A stretch of DNA of 64,000 nt from Acinetobacter sp. YWS30-1 (GTDB taxonomy: Bacteria > Pseudomonadota > Gammaproteobacteria > Pseudomonadales > Moraxellaceae), in the NCBI RefSeq assembly GCF_033558715.1, contig NZ_CP114606.1:1922001-1986000 (forward strand), in the 5' to 3' direction. How positions within the stretch are numbered: position 1 is the stretch's first letter; the number at the start of each line of letters is the position of its first letter. The notes below the pieces were generated by a model, which saw only the letters and a program-made list of their open reading frames with translations, made no database searches and was not told the origin of the DNA. Made by a program: the position numbers and the translations under genes. Positions 1 through 8,214 of the stretch are shown here, piece by piece.

Positions 1-1
1 C

Positions 2-1915
2 CACAATTTACATGCTGTCTGCATTCTTAAATCTATTCCAAATTCAGGTAAAAAAGACCATCAAACAACGATTATTAAAGTACTTGATCGATTTAGGTTA
101 GCAAATGAAGCTTATGCTGCATCGCAGCAAGCAACACAGCTCAGTAAGTCTCAACAAAAATATTTATGGCTATGGCAACAACTTCCTAGCGATAAAACAC
201 CATTAGCTGAGTTTGTAAAGAGCTTACGCAGCTTAGAAACCAATTCTAATCTGAACCGTTTTCAATATTTATTGATTCTTGATCTACGGCGTTTTTATGA
301 TTATGTGTTGGCACTGAAACCTAAAAAAAATTATTCAGCACCGCCCAAACACATAGATGAACCACATTATCTAGATGAGTACGGCGCAATTTTATGCTGC
401 CCACAAGACATACTACAAAAGGAAGATCCTGCTCTATATTACGAGAAATTACAGGATGAACAGCCAAATCAGCAATACTCAATCAATACAGCACAGGTAT
501 CGCCATTAACAAGCCAATCTAGTTTTTTACAACATAAAATTAGCCAGCTCACACAACAACACATTATTAGACAGCAGCATGATTTTATGTGTAGCAAGCA
601 TTATCCAGACTTCAATAGCCTGAGCTTACTTGTACAACATTGTCATCAACTCTATTTAAATCATCCAGAAAAAAACAAAGCATATCTTTTTATCTTACTC
701 AGTTTCTTGAGTGGTGTTCCTATTGAGCAATGGCTATATCTACAATCCAGACAACGCTATGCACTCAATAAACGACAGAAGGTCATTTTTGAAAACGATC
801 AATATTTTCTACGTTCCAAATTCACACTGTTTGAGGACTCTGCTTTTGAATACAAAGACCAATTGCTTAATCAGGTGACCCATTTCGATTTGCCTTTAGT
901 AAAAGAGCTGGTAGAGGGTTTAAGACAACCGCCAACAGTGAAGCAAGAACAGGTCGCACATGCATTAAAAAAATGCCGTGAAGAACTCTTCATTCCGTCG
1001 TTATCAACTAAAAAAATAAGTGTTTTATTACATCACTGTATTTACCATTACACTCAAAATGAACAACTAGCCGACATTCTTACAGGCATCGATGCAAATC
1101 GATCAGTTTCTATTTCATATTGTTCGTATCCAATCTACCGTTTGCAGCAAAGCTATCAGGGTACAGTACAACAACTATCAAATGATTTAGCAAAAGAAAT
1201 CCATGTCATTGATGATGATCGAGAAAGATTTGGTAGCTGTAAAGCGCCGAAACCTGCAACAGTGACGGCGATATTTGCATATTTACAACATCAGATTATT
1301 CAAGCTAAACACCATGGGCAAATGCTTGAGATGTTCAATCATTACAATGTCTGGCTGTGGCATATTTTATTATTGTTCAGTGCTGCTCGACCTGTCAGCG
1401 AGTTCCCGGGTTTCTTAAAAAATTTCGATTTAAAACAACAGTGGCTTTGGATTTCTGATAAAGAAATTCACTCAAGAACGGATGATGGGCGTTTAATCCC
1501 ATTATGTGATTTTGTTGTGAAGGAAATCCGCTTATTCATTACCTACTTAAATGAATTTAAACAACTACACCCAGAGCATCAACCGTATATTCAAGAAATT
1601 TTAAGCAGTAAAAGACCCCTTCTCAGTGTCTATCAACATGGTCAATGGCAAGCCCTCAGCCCTCATTTAGTCAACAGTTTCACTCGTATTATGCAACTTG
1701 ATCATGCCAATTGGCTTAGGCACACAGCTCGTGCATATCTCACCGAAAAAGCAGATGAAAACTTCATTCTGGCTTTGTTTGGGCATGAGCAAAACCAACA
1801 AGAAATGGGGCAAAAATTCTCAAGTCTTTCGCTTCAACAATATAAAGAACTCGCCAACTGCCTCAACGATATGCAGCACGCTTACCAAATTGATGGGATG
1901 TATGAACATGCTTAA
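2..1915 (+). CDS. Large tyrosine recombinase, 5' end outside window
   Basis: The frame is open from the window edge, so the gene begins upstream; 637 residues are visible. The TTG at 272 is only an internal codon. The C-terminal part carries a degenerate tyrosine recombinase catalytic core: an Arg motif SAARPVSE (near 1380), a WLRHTARAYL stretch supplying His and Arg (near 1710), LFGHEQ (near 1777), and a candidate nucleophile Tyr in SLQQYKEL near 1840. The several hundred residues before the core match nothing I recognise. The stop codon overlaps the start of the next gene, so the two are probably translationally coupled and may act together, as in Tn554-type or recombinase-trio elements. 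A third partner could lie upstream of the window. Confidence 0.75.
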   Translation, partial: HNLHAVCILKSIPNSGKKDHQTTIIKVLDRFRLANEAYAASQQATQLSKSQQKYLWLWQQLPSDKTPLAEFVKSLRSLETNSNLNRFQYLLILDLRRFYDYVLALKPKKNYSAPPKHIDEPHYLDEYGAILCCPQDILQKEDPALYYEKLQDEQPNQQYSINTAQVSPLTSQSSFLQHKISQLTQQHIIRQQHDFMCSKHYPDFNSLSLLVQHCHQLYLNHPEKNKAYLFILLSFLSGVPIEQWLYLQSRQRYALNKRQKVIFENDQYFLRSKFTLFEDSAFEYKDQLLNQVTHFDLPLVKELVEGLRQPPTVKQEQVAHALKKCREELFIPSLSTKKISVLLHHCIYHYTQNEQLADILTGIDANRSVSISYCSYPIYRLQQSYQGTVQQLSNDLAKEIHVIDDDRERFGSCKAPKPATVTAIFAYLQHQIIQAKHHGQMLEMFNHYNVWLWHILLLFSAARPVSEFPGFLKNFDLKQQWLWISDKEIHSRTDDGRLIPLCDFVVKEIRLFITYLNEFKQLHPEHQPYIQEILSSKRPLLSVYQHGQWQALSPHLVNSFTRIMQLDHANWLRHTARAYLTEKADENFILALFGHEQNQQEMGQKFSSLSLQQYKELANCLNDMQHAYQIDGMYEHA

Positions 1916-4900
1916 ACAAAAACATTATGCACATGAGCGCCGTGCTAAAGATAGAAATAAAAAACAAATGAAAGAGCGCTTACATATTCAATTGATTATT
2001 GAGGAGTTTCTCTCCCAAGAAAAATTACAACAGGCACAACAATCACAAAATTTCCCAGATCTCTATAACCAAGTGATTCAGCACTTAGAGCAACAAAAAG
2101 TAAGCTTTTCTTTAAAAAAGAGCTTTTATCAGCACTTTCGCAAACACATCATTCAATACAATCGCACCAATGATGCAGACTTACCACTGCCTACGCAGCA
2201 CCTCGCTTCTATTCAACGAGCCTCTTTACTCTTTAATGAATCTTGGTTAGAGAATTCGAAATATCTCACATATTTAAAAGAGCGACTCTGGCGTTATTGG
2301 CATACTGTAGAATATTTTTCGGATGATGAAATTGTTGGCAATCTTCTTATAAGTGCAATCCTGTACGGCGGACTTTCACATCATTCAAGCTTGAATGCTT
2401 TACTTGAACATCTCAAATCTGATGAAGCAATCTACCATCTTCAGACCTTACAACTTCCGCTTCTATTCTTAGAACCTCAATCGCCGCAATATGGTGATTT
2501 ATATGATCCTAAACAAACCTTAAGGAAATCTCGAAATTTTGTACCAGACCGGCTAACACAGCTCTGGATTACTCGATTTAAGACACAATTAATAGATATC
2601 CAACACGATTGTTACACTTATATCCGTTACGTTTTTAATGCCTTAGAGCTTTCTTTTAACCAGAAGAAATTTAATCAGCTTTTACAAACCTCCAGTCATT
2701 CATTTATGCAACTAGACAAGGTCAAATTAAGCCCTGCGCTTGCACAGTGTTTAACTGAAGAAATAGAAAGCTGTGGCTTAAGTCCAAGTGCTTTTAAACG
2801 CTATCTCTCACCTCAGCTAATACTTGACCACTCCGATCAAACTGAAGAACCACAGCCCCAAAATATCAACAACAGAGTAAAAGAGGAAAAATTACACACT
2901 GAAGATCCTCTTGAGGCACTTACTGCTTTGCATAAACAAATTTTGACGTTCTTTAAAAATAGGCATAAGACTACCTCGGATCTATGTAACCTGCTGCACA
3001 GCCAACATGCCTATCTTCCAGAAAATGCGAAACGGCTTGGGCTTTGGCTATTTAGCTTATTTCGTCCGACTACAGAAGATATTAAGCAAATCACAGAGCT
3101 TTATCAGCTCGATCAAAACAAGTACTTACTCTATATCAATCATCAGCAGAAGATTCGTCATTCTTCAATCTATAGTTATTACACCAAACTTGCCGAGTCA
3201 TGGTTATTACATAGCACCGATTTTATAGAAGAATGCAATCTCAATGATCACCTAGAAGTGATCTACAAGCGTATGTTAAACGGCGTCGGTAAATCTAAAT
3301 CACAAAAATTTGATCTCTTAAAACGTTTTCATCACTTTCAGCGTGTCATATTTGATGCTGATGTGTTCCCAATGCAGAATGAAAGGTTTCATTTAAGCTC
3401 ACCGAAAGCCGAAATCATCTCTGCAAAAATATTCCAACAGATGCTTGCGCGACTTGAATACTATAAAAGCCCAAGCTATACAGCCCATGATTTAGAAATG
3501 CTCAGTATCGTATATACGATAGCGTTTCGTACGGGCATGCGGATTAATGAAATACTCGGCATGCGAATCAAGGATGTTGAAGGTATTCAAGCCAGTTCAA
3601 TTTGGATACGTCCATATCGTGCAAAGCATCAACAACATTTACTTAAAACAGATAGTGCTGAACGCAATCTCAACGTTCAAATTCTACTAACTCAAGAGGA
3701 GCATCTTAAATTTCAACATTACTGTCAAGTACGGCGCCGTGCTTATAGGCCCAGTCAATACTTGTTCACGATGTGGAACAGTACTGAACGCCTTAAACCT
3801 AATATGGTGACACTTCCTTTTCAACGCATCCTAGATGCAATATTGCCTGGTCATCGTTATTCTTTTCATTCTTTACGGCATACTGCAGCGAATAACCTCG
3901 CTATAATTTTGACTATGGACTACGAGTTTGTAGTTGCATTCACGGACTATTCAAACGATCATTACAACCTCATCAGAAGTCATCTATTACGCTCTAAAGC
4001 ACCACAAGACAGCTGGTATTTAATTGCGCACCTGCTCGGTCATATTGAACCAAACGAGACCTTCCGAAGCTATATCCATCTCAGCTATGTGATGGCAGGT
4101 TTTCAATTACGTCAATTTGATCTGATGCTTTCCACCCAAATTATTCAAAAAATCTGTCCAACTTTAATAACGCCGTTGAAACATGCTCAAGAGATCCACC
4201 TCAGCAGTTTTGACACTCAAATGCTTCAAGCGACTCATGTAATACCATTAGGCATAGATAAACAATCAAGTATGCCAATCAATAAAAAAGAAATTCAGCA
4301 AAAACCTACTGATGATTGCATCTATGGTACTGCTCGATCAGAATATCCGTCTGCACTGATCATAAAAATACTCAAAGCATTAGATCAATCTTATACACCT
4401 GAGCTTCTGTCTCAAAAGTATGACTTTCCAATTAAGACACTCATGCTGTGGCAACAAAATATACTTAAGCTCAAACAACTCAAAAATCGCAAGAACCGAC
4501 CTCGCTTCATTATTGATGCTGATAAATCACAACGCATACTTCCACATATTGAAACCAAGGAAGAAAAAATAGTCTTAGAGTATTTTTTTAAACGGCTTAA
4601 TAAATTGAAAAGTGATGATGCAAACATCTTAAATGCACTACATATTTTTGAAATGAAAGCCAACATTTCACATGCTGGATTAATCTTTAATAGTGCTGAT
4701 ATAAGGCTAGCAAATCGATTTTTGACAGGAATTTATTCTTTATTTCCAGAAAAATATTGGCAGATTGCTATATCTTCTGAAATCTCTGAGGAAAAGCTCA
4801 TGGAACGACTGCAGTTTAAATTTCTATCTTGCAGCATGAACAGCAGTCTAAATAATTCTTTTAAGTTTGAGCTAGTATCCCAAAACAATGGAAAGGCACT

Positions 4901-4967
4901 AACCGTCTTACGCTATTGCATGTTGGTTTTACTGATCCTGTGTACGCCGTCGCAACCTAGATCATAG
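1908..4967 (+). CDS. Giant tyrosine recombinase (about 1019 aa)
   Basis: This second recombinase overlaps the first by eight bases. ATG 1908 is preferred because GGGA lies nine bases upstream; ATG 1893 or 1902 are alternatives. The catalytic core is in the middle: FRTGMRINEIL (first Arg, near 3525), FHSLRHTAANNL (His-x-x-Arg, near 3860), LLGHIEPNETF (near 4030) and a candidate Tyr in RSYIHLSY near 4070. About 530 residues precede this core and about 270 follow it, far longer than the usual 300-400 residue integrase. The C-terminal region includes a stretch (near 4335-4500) that could be a helix-turn-helix or homeodomain-like segment, but this is a guess. The last 20 residues are hydrophobic and may reflect a late frameshift. 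Confidence 0.75.
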   Translation: MLKQKHYAHERRAKDRNKKQMKERLHIQLIIEEFLSQEKLQQAQQSQNFPDLYNQVIQHLEQQKVSFSLKKSFYQHFRKHIIQYNRTNDADLPLPTQHLASIQRASLLFNESWLENSKYLTYLKERLWRYWHTVEYFSDDEIVGNLLISAILYGGLSHHSSLNALLEHLKSDEAIYHLQTLQLPLLFLEPQSPQYGDLYDPKQTLRKSRNFVPDRLTQLWITRFKTQLIDIQHDCYTYIRYVFNALELSFNQKKFNQLLQTSSHSFMQLDKVKLSPALAQCLTEEIESCGLSPSAFKRYLSPQLILDHSDQTEEPQPQNINNRVKEEKLHTEDPLEALTALHKQILTFFKNRHKTTSDLCNLLHSQHAYLPENAKRLGLWLFSLFRPTTEDIKQITELYQLDQNKYLLYINHQQKIRHSSIYSYYTKLAESWLLHSTDFIEECNLNDHLEVIYKRMLNGVGKSKSQKFDLLKRFHHFQRVIFDADVFPMQNERFHLSSPKAEIISAKIFQQMLARLEYYKSPSYTAHDLEMLSIVYTIAFRTGMRINEILGMRIKDVEGIQASSIWIRPYRAKHQQHLLKTDSAERNLNVQILLTQEEHLKFQHYCQVRRRAYRPSQYLFTMWNSTERLKPNMVTLPFQRILDAILPGHRYSFHSLRHTAANNLAIILTMDYEFVVAFTDYSNDHYNLIRSHLLRSKAPQDSWYLIAHLLGHIEPNETFRSYIHLSYVMAGFQLRQFDLMLSTQIIQKICPTLITPLKHAQEIHLSSFDTQMLQATHVIPLGIDKQSSMPINKKEIQQKPTDDCIYGTARSEYPSALIIKILKALDQSYTPELLSQKYDFPIKTLMLWQQNILKLKQLKNRKNRPRFIIDADKSQRILPHIETKEEKIVLEYFFKRLNKLKSDDANILNALHIFEMKANISHAGLIFNSADIRLANRFLTGIYSLFPEKYWQIAISSEISEEKLMERLQFKFLSCSMNSSLNNSFKFELVSQNNGKALTVLRYCMLVLLILCTPSQPRS

Positions 4968-5285
4968 CTGATCTGGCTGATAACCTGAAAACTCATAAAA
5001 GTCATGCAACAATTGAGCATAGACATCTGAAAAATTTATTAAGTTTTCTGGTTGTAAACCATAATGGTCAAAATAGCGATCATCAATGAAATAAGCTAAT
5101 CCTATGTGCGTGTTGAGATAAGTTGATACGCCCAGTTGCCTACAAAAATCAGGATTATATTGCAACTGTAATTGCGTATTACAAATAATTTTTGAGGCTA
5201 CAATTTTAGCTACATTGCGAATATTGAGATGGCGAATACTAGGATGCATCGATGTCAAAATTCGACTCGAAGAATAATTCATCAT
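4962..5285 (-). CDS. Hypothetical protein, 107 aa
   Basis: A compact ORF convergent with the giant recombinase, overlapping its last six bases. The protein has no signal peptide or membrane segment and is rich in Tyr, Asn and Asp, with normal-looking amino acid composition. I recognise no family. The start is one of two adjacent ATGs (5285 or 5282). AAGG lies about ten bases upstream of the first. Its place inside the island makes it likely island cargo or a small accessory of the recombinase pair. Confidence is limited because support rests on coding appearance alone. Confidence 0.5.
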   Translation of the reverse strand: MMNYSSSRILTSMHPSIRHLNIRNVAKIVASKIICNTQLQLQYNPDFCRQLGVSTYLNTHIGLAYFIDDRYFDHYGLQPENLINFSDVYAQLLHDFYEFSGYQPDQL

Positions 5286-5432
5286 GAGCGTTTGGCCTTC
5301 AATTGATTTAGATTTTTATCAAGTAATGATTTAGTTGCTTCTCGTTTCACAAGTAAGCATCTAAACTATGTCTATATTTATATAAAAACATGACTAAAAC
5401 GTCAAGTTTTTATTGTCTATTTGGCGGTAATA

Positions 5433-5759
5433 ATGACACTTGAATTAGACTCGAATGAATTTAAGATTCGATTGAAAGAAGTTAGAAAGATACGAAAGCT
5501 GACACAGCAAGAACTCGCTGAAAAAACGGGAATACCCGTAACCTCTATTGCGCATTTTGAGTCGGGCTCACGTAAACCTTCTTTAGAAAATTTTTATAAG
5601 CTCATTGTCGTACTTAATATATCAGCCGATTACATTTTAGGACGGAGTGAAGAGATGAGTGCATTAGGTGTTGATCCTATTATGAGCACTTTGCAAAAAT
5701 TACCTGAGGTTGAGCGAAGAATGATTGAGAAATTTATTGTTTCTTTAGATCATAACTAG
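5433..5759 (+). CDS. XRE-family helix-turn-helix regulator, 108 aa
   Basis: Residues of roughly 12-65 form a Cro/C1-type HTH with the typical pattern RKLTQQELAEKTGI followed by SIAHFESGSRKPSLENFYKL, then ISADYILGRSEE, the usual close of the domain. The C-terminal 40 residues are a short acidic helix that probably dimerises. ATG 5433 is chosen over the in-frame TTG 5421 because GGCGG sits just upstream of the ATG. It is divergent from the unknown gene at 4962-5285 and is followed by a terminator, so it is a single-gene unit. The likely role is a repressor controlling island genes; the target is unknown. Confidence 0.85.
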   Translation: MTLELDSNEFKIRLKEVRKIRKLTQQELAEKTGIPVTSIAHFESGSRKPSLENFYKLIVVLNISADYILGRSEEMSALGVDPIMSTLQKLPEVERRMIEKFIVSLDHN

Positions 5760-5797
5760 AGTCGACCCTGCATATAGAATCTGAAGACTAGAAAATT

Positions 5798-5823
5798 AAA
5801 AAACCACCTAACGTGGTTTTTTT
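5798..5823 (+). terminator. Rho-independent terminator after the XRE gene
   Basis: ACCAC and GTGGT flank a five-base loop, with an A-run before and seven T after, so it can work in both directions. It lies 40 bases after the XRE stop codon. Confidence 0.7.
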
Positions 5824-5943
5824 AAGGATCAAAATAGCTTTTTCCTCGTGAAGTACTTTATTTAAAGTAAATTTAAATCTTGGTTTTATAAAATCACCTC
5901 TCTAACCTTGCTCCATTATCTAAACGTTCCTATATAAACCACT

Positions 5944-6192
5944 TTATTTTTTATTACTAACAGAAGATCTATTATTTTTCTGTATTTCATACCAATTGAA
6001 CACCTCCATATAATCAAAGTAGTTATGCGCTTTTTCACCATCTGACAGCTTAAAAGGTCTTGGAAAATCGGGATTCTTTGCGATCAAAAAGTTTAGTCCC
6101 GTCCTCGATAATCCTAATTTTTTTGCTACATCATTAAACTTTAAAGCGAACGGTTCACTTGCTTGAATTACAGTTGATTGTGGTATATTCAT
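5944..6192 (-). CDS. AlpA-like HTH regulator (first of two), about 82 aa
   Basis: A small winged-helix protein of the AlpA/excisionase type. LKFNDVAKKLGLSRTGLNFL is the HTH, followed by NPDFPRPFKLSDGEKAHNYF and a C-terminal helix VFNWYEIQKNN, the normal pattern for prophage and P4-island regulators. AlpA proteins activate integrase or excision of P4-like islands. The start is uncertain: ATG 6192 is chosen because GGA precedes it and because it matches the start spacing of the neighbouring paralogue relative to a shared upstream octamer; ATG 6201 and ATG 6231 are in-frame alternatives. Confidence 0.75.
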   Translation of the reverse strand: MNIPQSTVIQASEPFALKFNDVAKKLGLSRTGLNFLIAKNPDFPRPFKLSDGEKAHNYFDYMEVFNWYEIQKNNRSSVSNKK

Positions 6193-6255
6193 TTCCAACA
6201 TAAGTATTTTTTCAAAAAAAGAAAAAATCATAGCAAACTAAAAAAAATATTTTTC

Positions 6256-6263
6256 CAACCGTC
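6256..6263 (-). promoter_or_regulatory. Octamer shared upstream of both AlpA-like genes (copy 1)
   Basis: CAACCGTC on the plus strand (GACGGTTG as read with the gene) lies 64 bases upstream of the chosen start of the first AlpA-like gene. The same octamer recurs at nearly the same distance from the second gene. It may be a common operator; this is inference from repetition only. Confidence 0.3.
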
Positions 6264-6282
6264 TCGATTCGTTCAATTTTGC

Positions 6283-6540
6283 TCAAAAATCAGAATGAAA
6301 TTCATTTATGCACCACTGAAAAATCTCATCAACATCAAAGTACATCACTGCTTGTCGAGTCTCTCGATCTCTCATGGGTTTTGGAAAATTAGGAAAGGCA
6401 TTTAGAAGTTTGATGAGTTGCTGACGATTAATTTCTAAAATTTCACATACTAAACTACTTGAACAACGCCATACATTTTCTTCACGAAGTTTGATTAAAG
6501 TTGGATTTATGTTCCTATGGGGATTTAGTAAAGGTTTCAT
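6283..6540 (-). CDS. AlpA-like HTH regulator (second of two), 85 aa
   Basis: A second small regulator of the same plan as its neighbour. SSSLVCEILEINRQQLIKLL is the HTH, followed by AFPNFPKPMRDRETRQAVMY and DVDEIFQWCINE. The Phe-Pro-x-Pro wing and final Trp helix correspond to those in the AlpA-like gene at 5944-6192. ATG 6540 is chosen over 6579 because AGGTG lies ten bases upstream of it. Having two AlpA-like genes behind one integrase suggests separate roles, for example one as excisionase and one as transcriptional activator. That is inference. Confidence 0.75.
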   Translation of the reverse strand: MKPLLNPHRNINPTLIKLREENVWRCSSSLVCEILEINRQQLIKLLNAFPNFPKPMRDRETRQAVMYFDVDEIFQWCINEFHSDF

Positions 6541-6598
6541 AAAGTTATTACACCTATCAAAACCAATTAATATACACACATTAGAAAAATGACATCTT

Positions 6599-6606
6599 CA
6601 ACCGTC
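6599..6606 (-). promoter_or_regulatory. Octamer shared upstream of both AlpA-like genes (copy 2)
   Basis: Second copy of CAACCGTC, 59 bases upstream of the second AlpA-like gene start, compared with 64 bases for copy 1. Confidence 0.3.
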
Positions 6607-6623
6607 CTATTTGGCAAAAAAAA

Positions 6624-6647
6624 AAGCCGAAAATAACGTTTCGGCTT
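6624..6647 (-). terminator. Terminator of the integrase gene
   Basis: AAGCCGAAA and TTTCGGCTT form a nine-pair stem. On the minus strand it is followed by a run of about ten T (plus-strand A 6616-6625). It lies 23 bases after the integrase stop and separates the integrase from the AlpA-like genes. Confidence 0.85.
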
Positions 6648-6669
6648 CTAAAATTATAACAAGAACACG

Positions 6670-7869
6670 CTAATCAAATATTCTTTCGCCGCAGATCGAA
6701 TCCAAGTGGTCAGCCCAAAATTGCATAATATCCACCCTTTCCCTTAAGTGAGCACCTTTATCATAGGCACCCTTCACACCTGACTTTTGATGAGACAATG
6801 CTGATTCAATCACTTGCTCTTTGTCGCTAAAAACATCATTCAAATAGGTACTCGCAATGTGGCGAAATCCATGAGGATCTTGCTTCCCCGCATACCCCAT
6901 TCGTTTCAATGCTGAATTGAAGGTCACGTCAGATATAAATTTTTCATTTGAATTACTTCTTGATGGAAACAAATATTCATTGCCATCCCCTGAAATCTCT
7001 TTTAATCGAAGCAATAATTTAATTGCTTGCTTCGGTAACGGTATCGCATGAGCTATTCTCCTTTTCATAATATCTGCAGGTCTAAGCCATACGCTTGTTT
7101 CAAAATCAAATTGATCCCAACGTGCGGCTCTTAACTCACCAGGCCTAGGAAATAGCACTACTAGCAATTCGAGTCCAATACTAGTAGTTTCAGAGCGATA
7201 ATTACGGATTGCATTAACAAGGTCTGGAAGTTCATCCATTACGACATGTTTCATTGAACCTGCAGTATGATTTGCTAGGCCTTTTCGTACTCTTGCAAGA
7301 GGGTTGTAGCTGATTAAATTATCATCAATTGCATAATCATACGCATTACGACAATACGAAATTAATTTTTCAAGACGATTAAATATCCCTTCATTTAATT
7401 GTTTTTTTCTGAAAAATTCTTTCCACTCAGACGCAGAAATTTCTTTAGATAGACGTTGACCAAATACTGGCAATATATGCCTTTCTATAGACTGATATTC
7501 TTTCTTAAAAGTTTTATCAGTCCATACACCTTTTTTCGTATTCATCCATTTAATCAGTAAATTACCAAACAACATATTCTCTTGTTGTTTCGCCTCCAAT
7601 AACTTCTCATTTTTAGTTTTTAAAATAATTTCACCATTTTGATATTTAATCGCCAATGATCGTGCTTCTTTGACTGAGATTACGGGGTAACTTCCTAACC
7701 CAAGCCATGTCCACTTACCAACTGTACTCTTAAATCTTAACTGCCATGACTTTTTACCTGTTACACCAACTTTTAAATACAGACCTGAAATATCGGAAAC
7801 TCTGTACTCAGATTCTTGTGCTTTTAACGCTGCATATTGGGTATCTGTGAGTAATTTAGATTTAGCCAT
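6670..7869 (-). CDS. P4-type tyrosine integrase of the island, 399 aa
   Basis: Full-length integrase of the P4/IntS family. Residues 1-90 are the DUF4102-like arm-binding domain (LTDTQYAALKAQ...YLKVG...WLGLGSYP). About 100-190 is the core-binding SAM-like domain. From about 205 the catalytic domain follows, with Arg242 in FPRPGELR, His333 and Arg336 in HGFRHIAS, His360 in ALSHQ and the probable nucleophile Tyr369 in GAYDKG. All key residues are present, so it should be active. It catalyses site-specific integration and excision at the adjacent tRNA gene. No clear Shine-Dalgarno sequence precedes ATG 7869. Three copies of AGGATACA between its start and the tRNA are candidate regulatory or arm sites. 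Confidence 0.93.
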   Translation of the reverse strand: MAKSKLLTDTQYAALKAQESEYRVSDISGLYLKVGVTGKKSWQLRFKSTVGKWTWLGLGSYPVISVKEARSLAIKYQNGEIILKTKNEKLLEAKQQENMLFGNLLIKWMNTKKGVWTDKTFKKEYQSIERHILPVFGQRLSKEISASEWKEFFRKKQLNEGIFNRLEKLISYCRNAYDYAIDDNLISYNPLARVRKGLANHTAGSMKHVVMDELPDLVNAIRNYRSETTSIGLELLVVLFPRPGELRAARWDQFDFETSVWLRPADIMKRRIAHAIPLPKQAIKLLLRLKEISGDGNEYLFPSRSNSNEKFISDVTFNSALKRMGYAGKQDPHGFRHIASTYLNDVFSDKEQVIESALSHQKSGVKGAYDKGAHLRERVDIMQFWADHLDSICGERIFD

Positions 7870-7883
7870 AAAATTTTGATTTT

Positions 7884-7949
7884 CCTAGATTAAACTAGGC
7901 TCCTGTATCCTGAGTTCTATTTTTTATACAGGATACAAGCTAGGATACA
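7884..7949. promoter_or_regulatory. Repeat cluster between integrase and tRNA (candidate integrase/AlpA sites)
   Basis: AGGATACA occurs three times in 46 bases: inverted at 7904-7911 and direct at 7930-7937 and 7942-7949, the direct copies being twelve bases apart. An inverted repeat CCTAG/CTAGG lies at 7884-7899. The position just upstream of int and inside the attachment end is where integrase arm sites or an integrase operator are expected. Function is inferred. Confidence 0.45.
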
Positions 7950-7997
7950 AATAGGGTGTTTTTATACGAGTACACCTGAGTATTCTTAAGACATTAA

Positions 7998-8029
7998 AAA
8001 ACCCTTAACTCTTTTAGAATTAAGGGTTT
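7998..8029 (-). terminator. Terminator downstream of the tRNA
   Basis: AAACCCTTAA and TTAAGGGTTT flank an 11-base loop. Read on the minus strand, the stem is followed by TTTTTT. It lies 34 bases past the tRNA 3' end, on the island side. Confidence 0.7.
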
Positions 8030-8062
8030 AAGTATGTATTTTACTATATAAACACATGAATT

Positions 8063-8139
<77 letters not shown>

Positions 8140-8185
8140 TATATAGACTGAATTTGTTATATTTCAACTAGTTCAGGCGCATTGA

Positions 8186-8214
8186 ATACTAGCCAAGATT
8201 AGATCAAAAAACAA
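8186..8214 (-). promoter_or_regulatory. Candidate promoter for the tRNA gene
   Basis: On the minus strand TTGTTT (8209-8214) and TAGTAT (8186-8191) are separated by 17 bases and lie about 50 bases upstream of the mature tRNA 5' end. Confidence 0.35.

Larger units (their letters stand above)
1..8062. mobile_element. Right part of a genomic island integrated at a tRNA(CAT) gene
   Basis: A P4-type tyrosine integrase (6670-7869) starts about 200 bases inside the 3' end of an intact tRNA gene (8063-8139) and reads away from it, which is the classic layout of an island inserted at a tRNA 3' end. Everything to its left is mobile-element-like or of unknown function: two AlpA-like regulators, an XRE regulator, an orphan ORF and two giant tyrosine recombinases. 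To the right of the tRNA the content becomes ordinary chromosome. The left attachment site is not in the window, so the true size is unknown. The tandem recombinases could be a second element nested in the island. Boundary placement is inference. Confidence 0.7.

Noticed and set aside
272..1915. TTG 272 as start of the first recombinase
   Set aside because: The frame is open back to the window edge with protein-like sequence, so the gene starts upstream.
5757..5768. GTCGACC next to the XRE stop, shared with the tRNA T arm, as a possible left attachment site
   Set aside because: Only about eight bases match; genuine attachment repeats at tRNA 3' ends are longer.
8140..8172. TTGAAA/TATATA promoter directly before the tRNA
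   Set aside because: The -10 would touch the mature tRNA 5' end, placing the start inside the tRNA.
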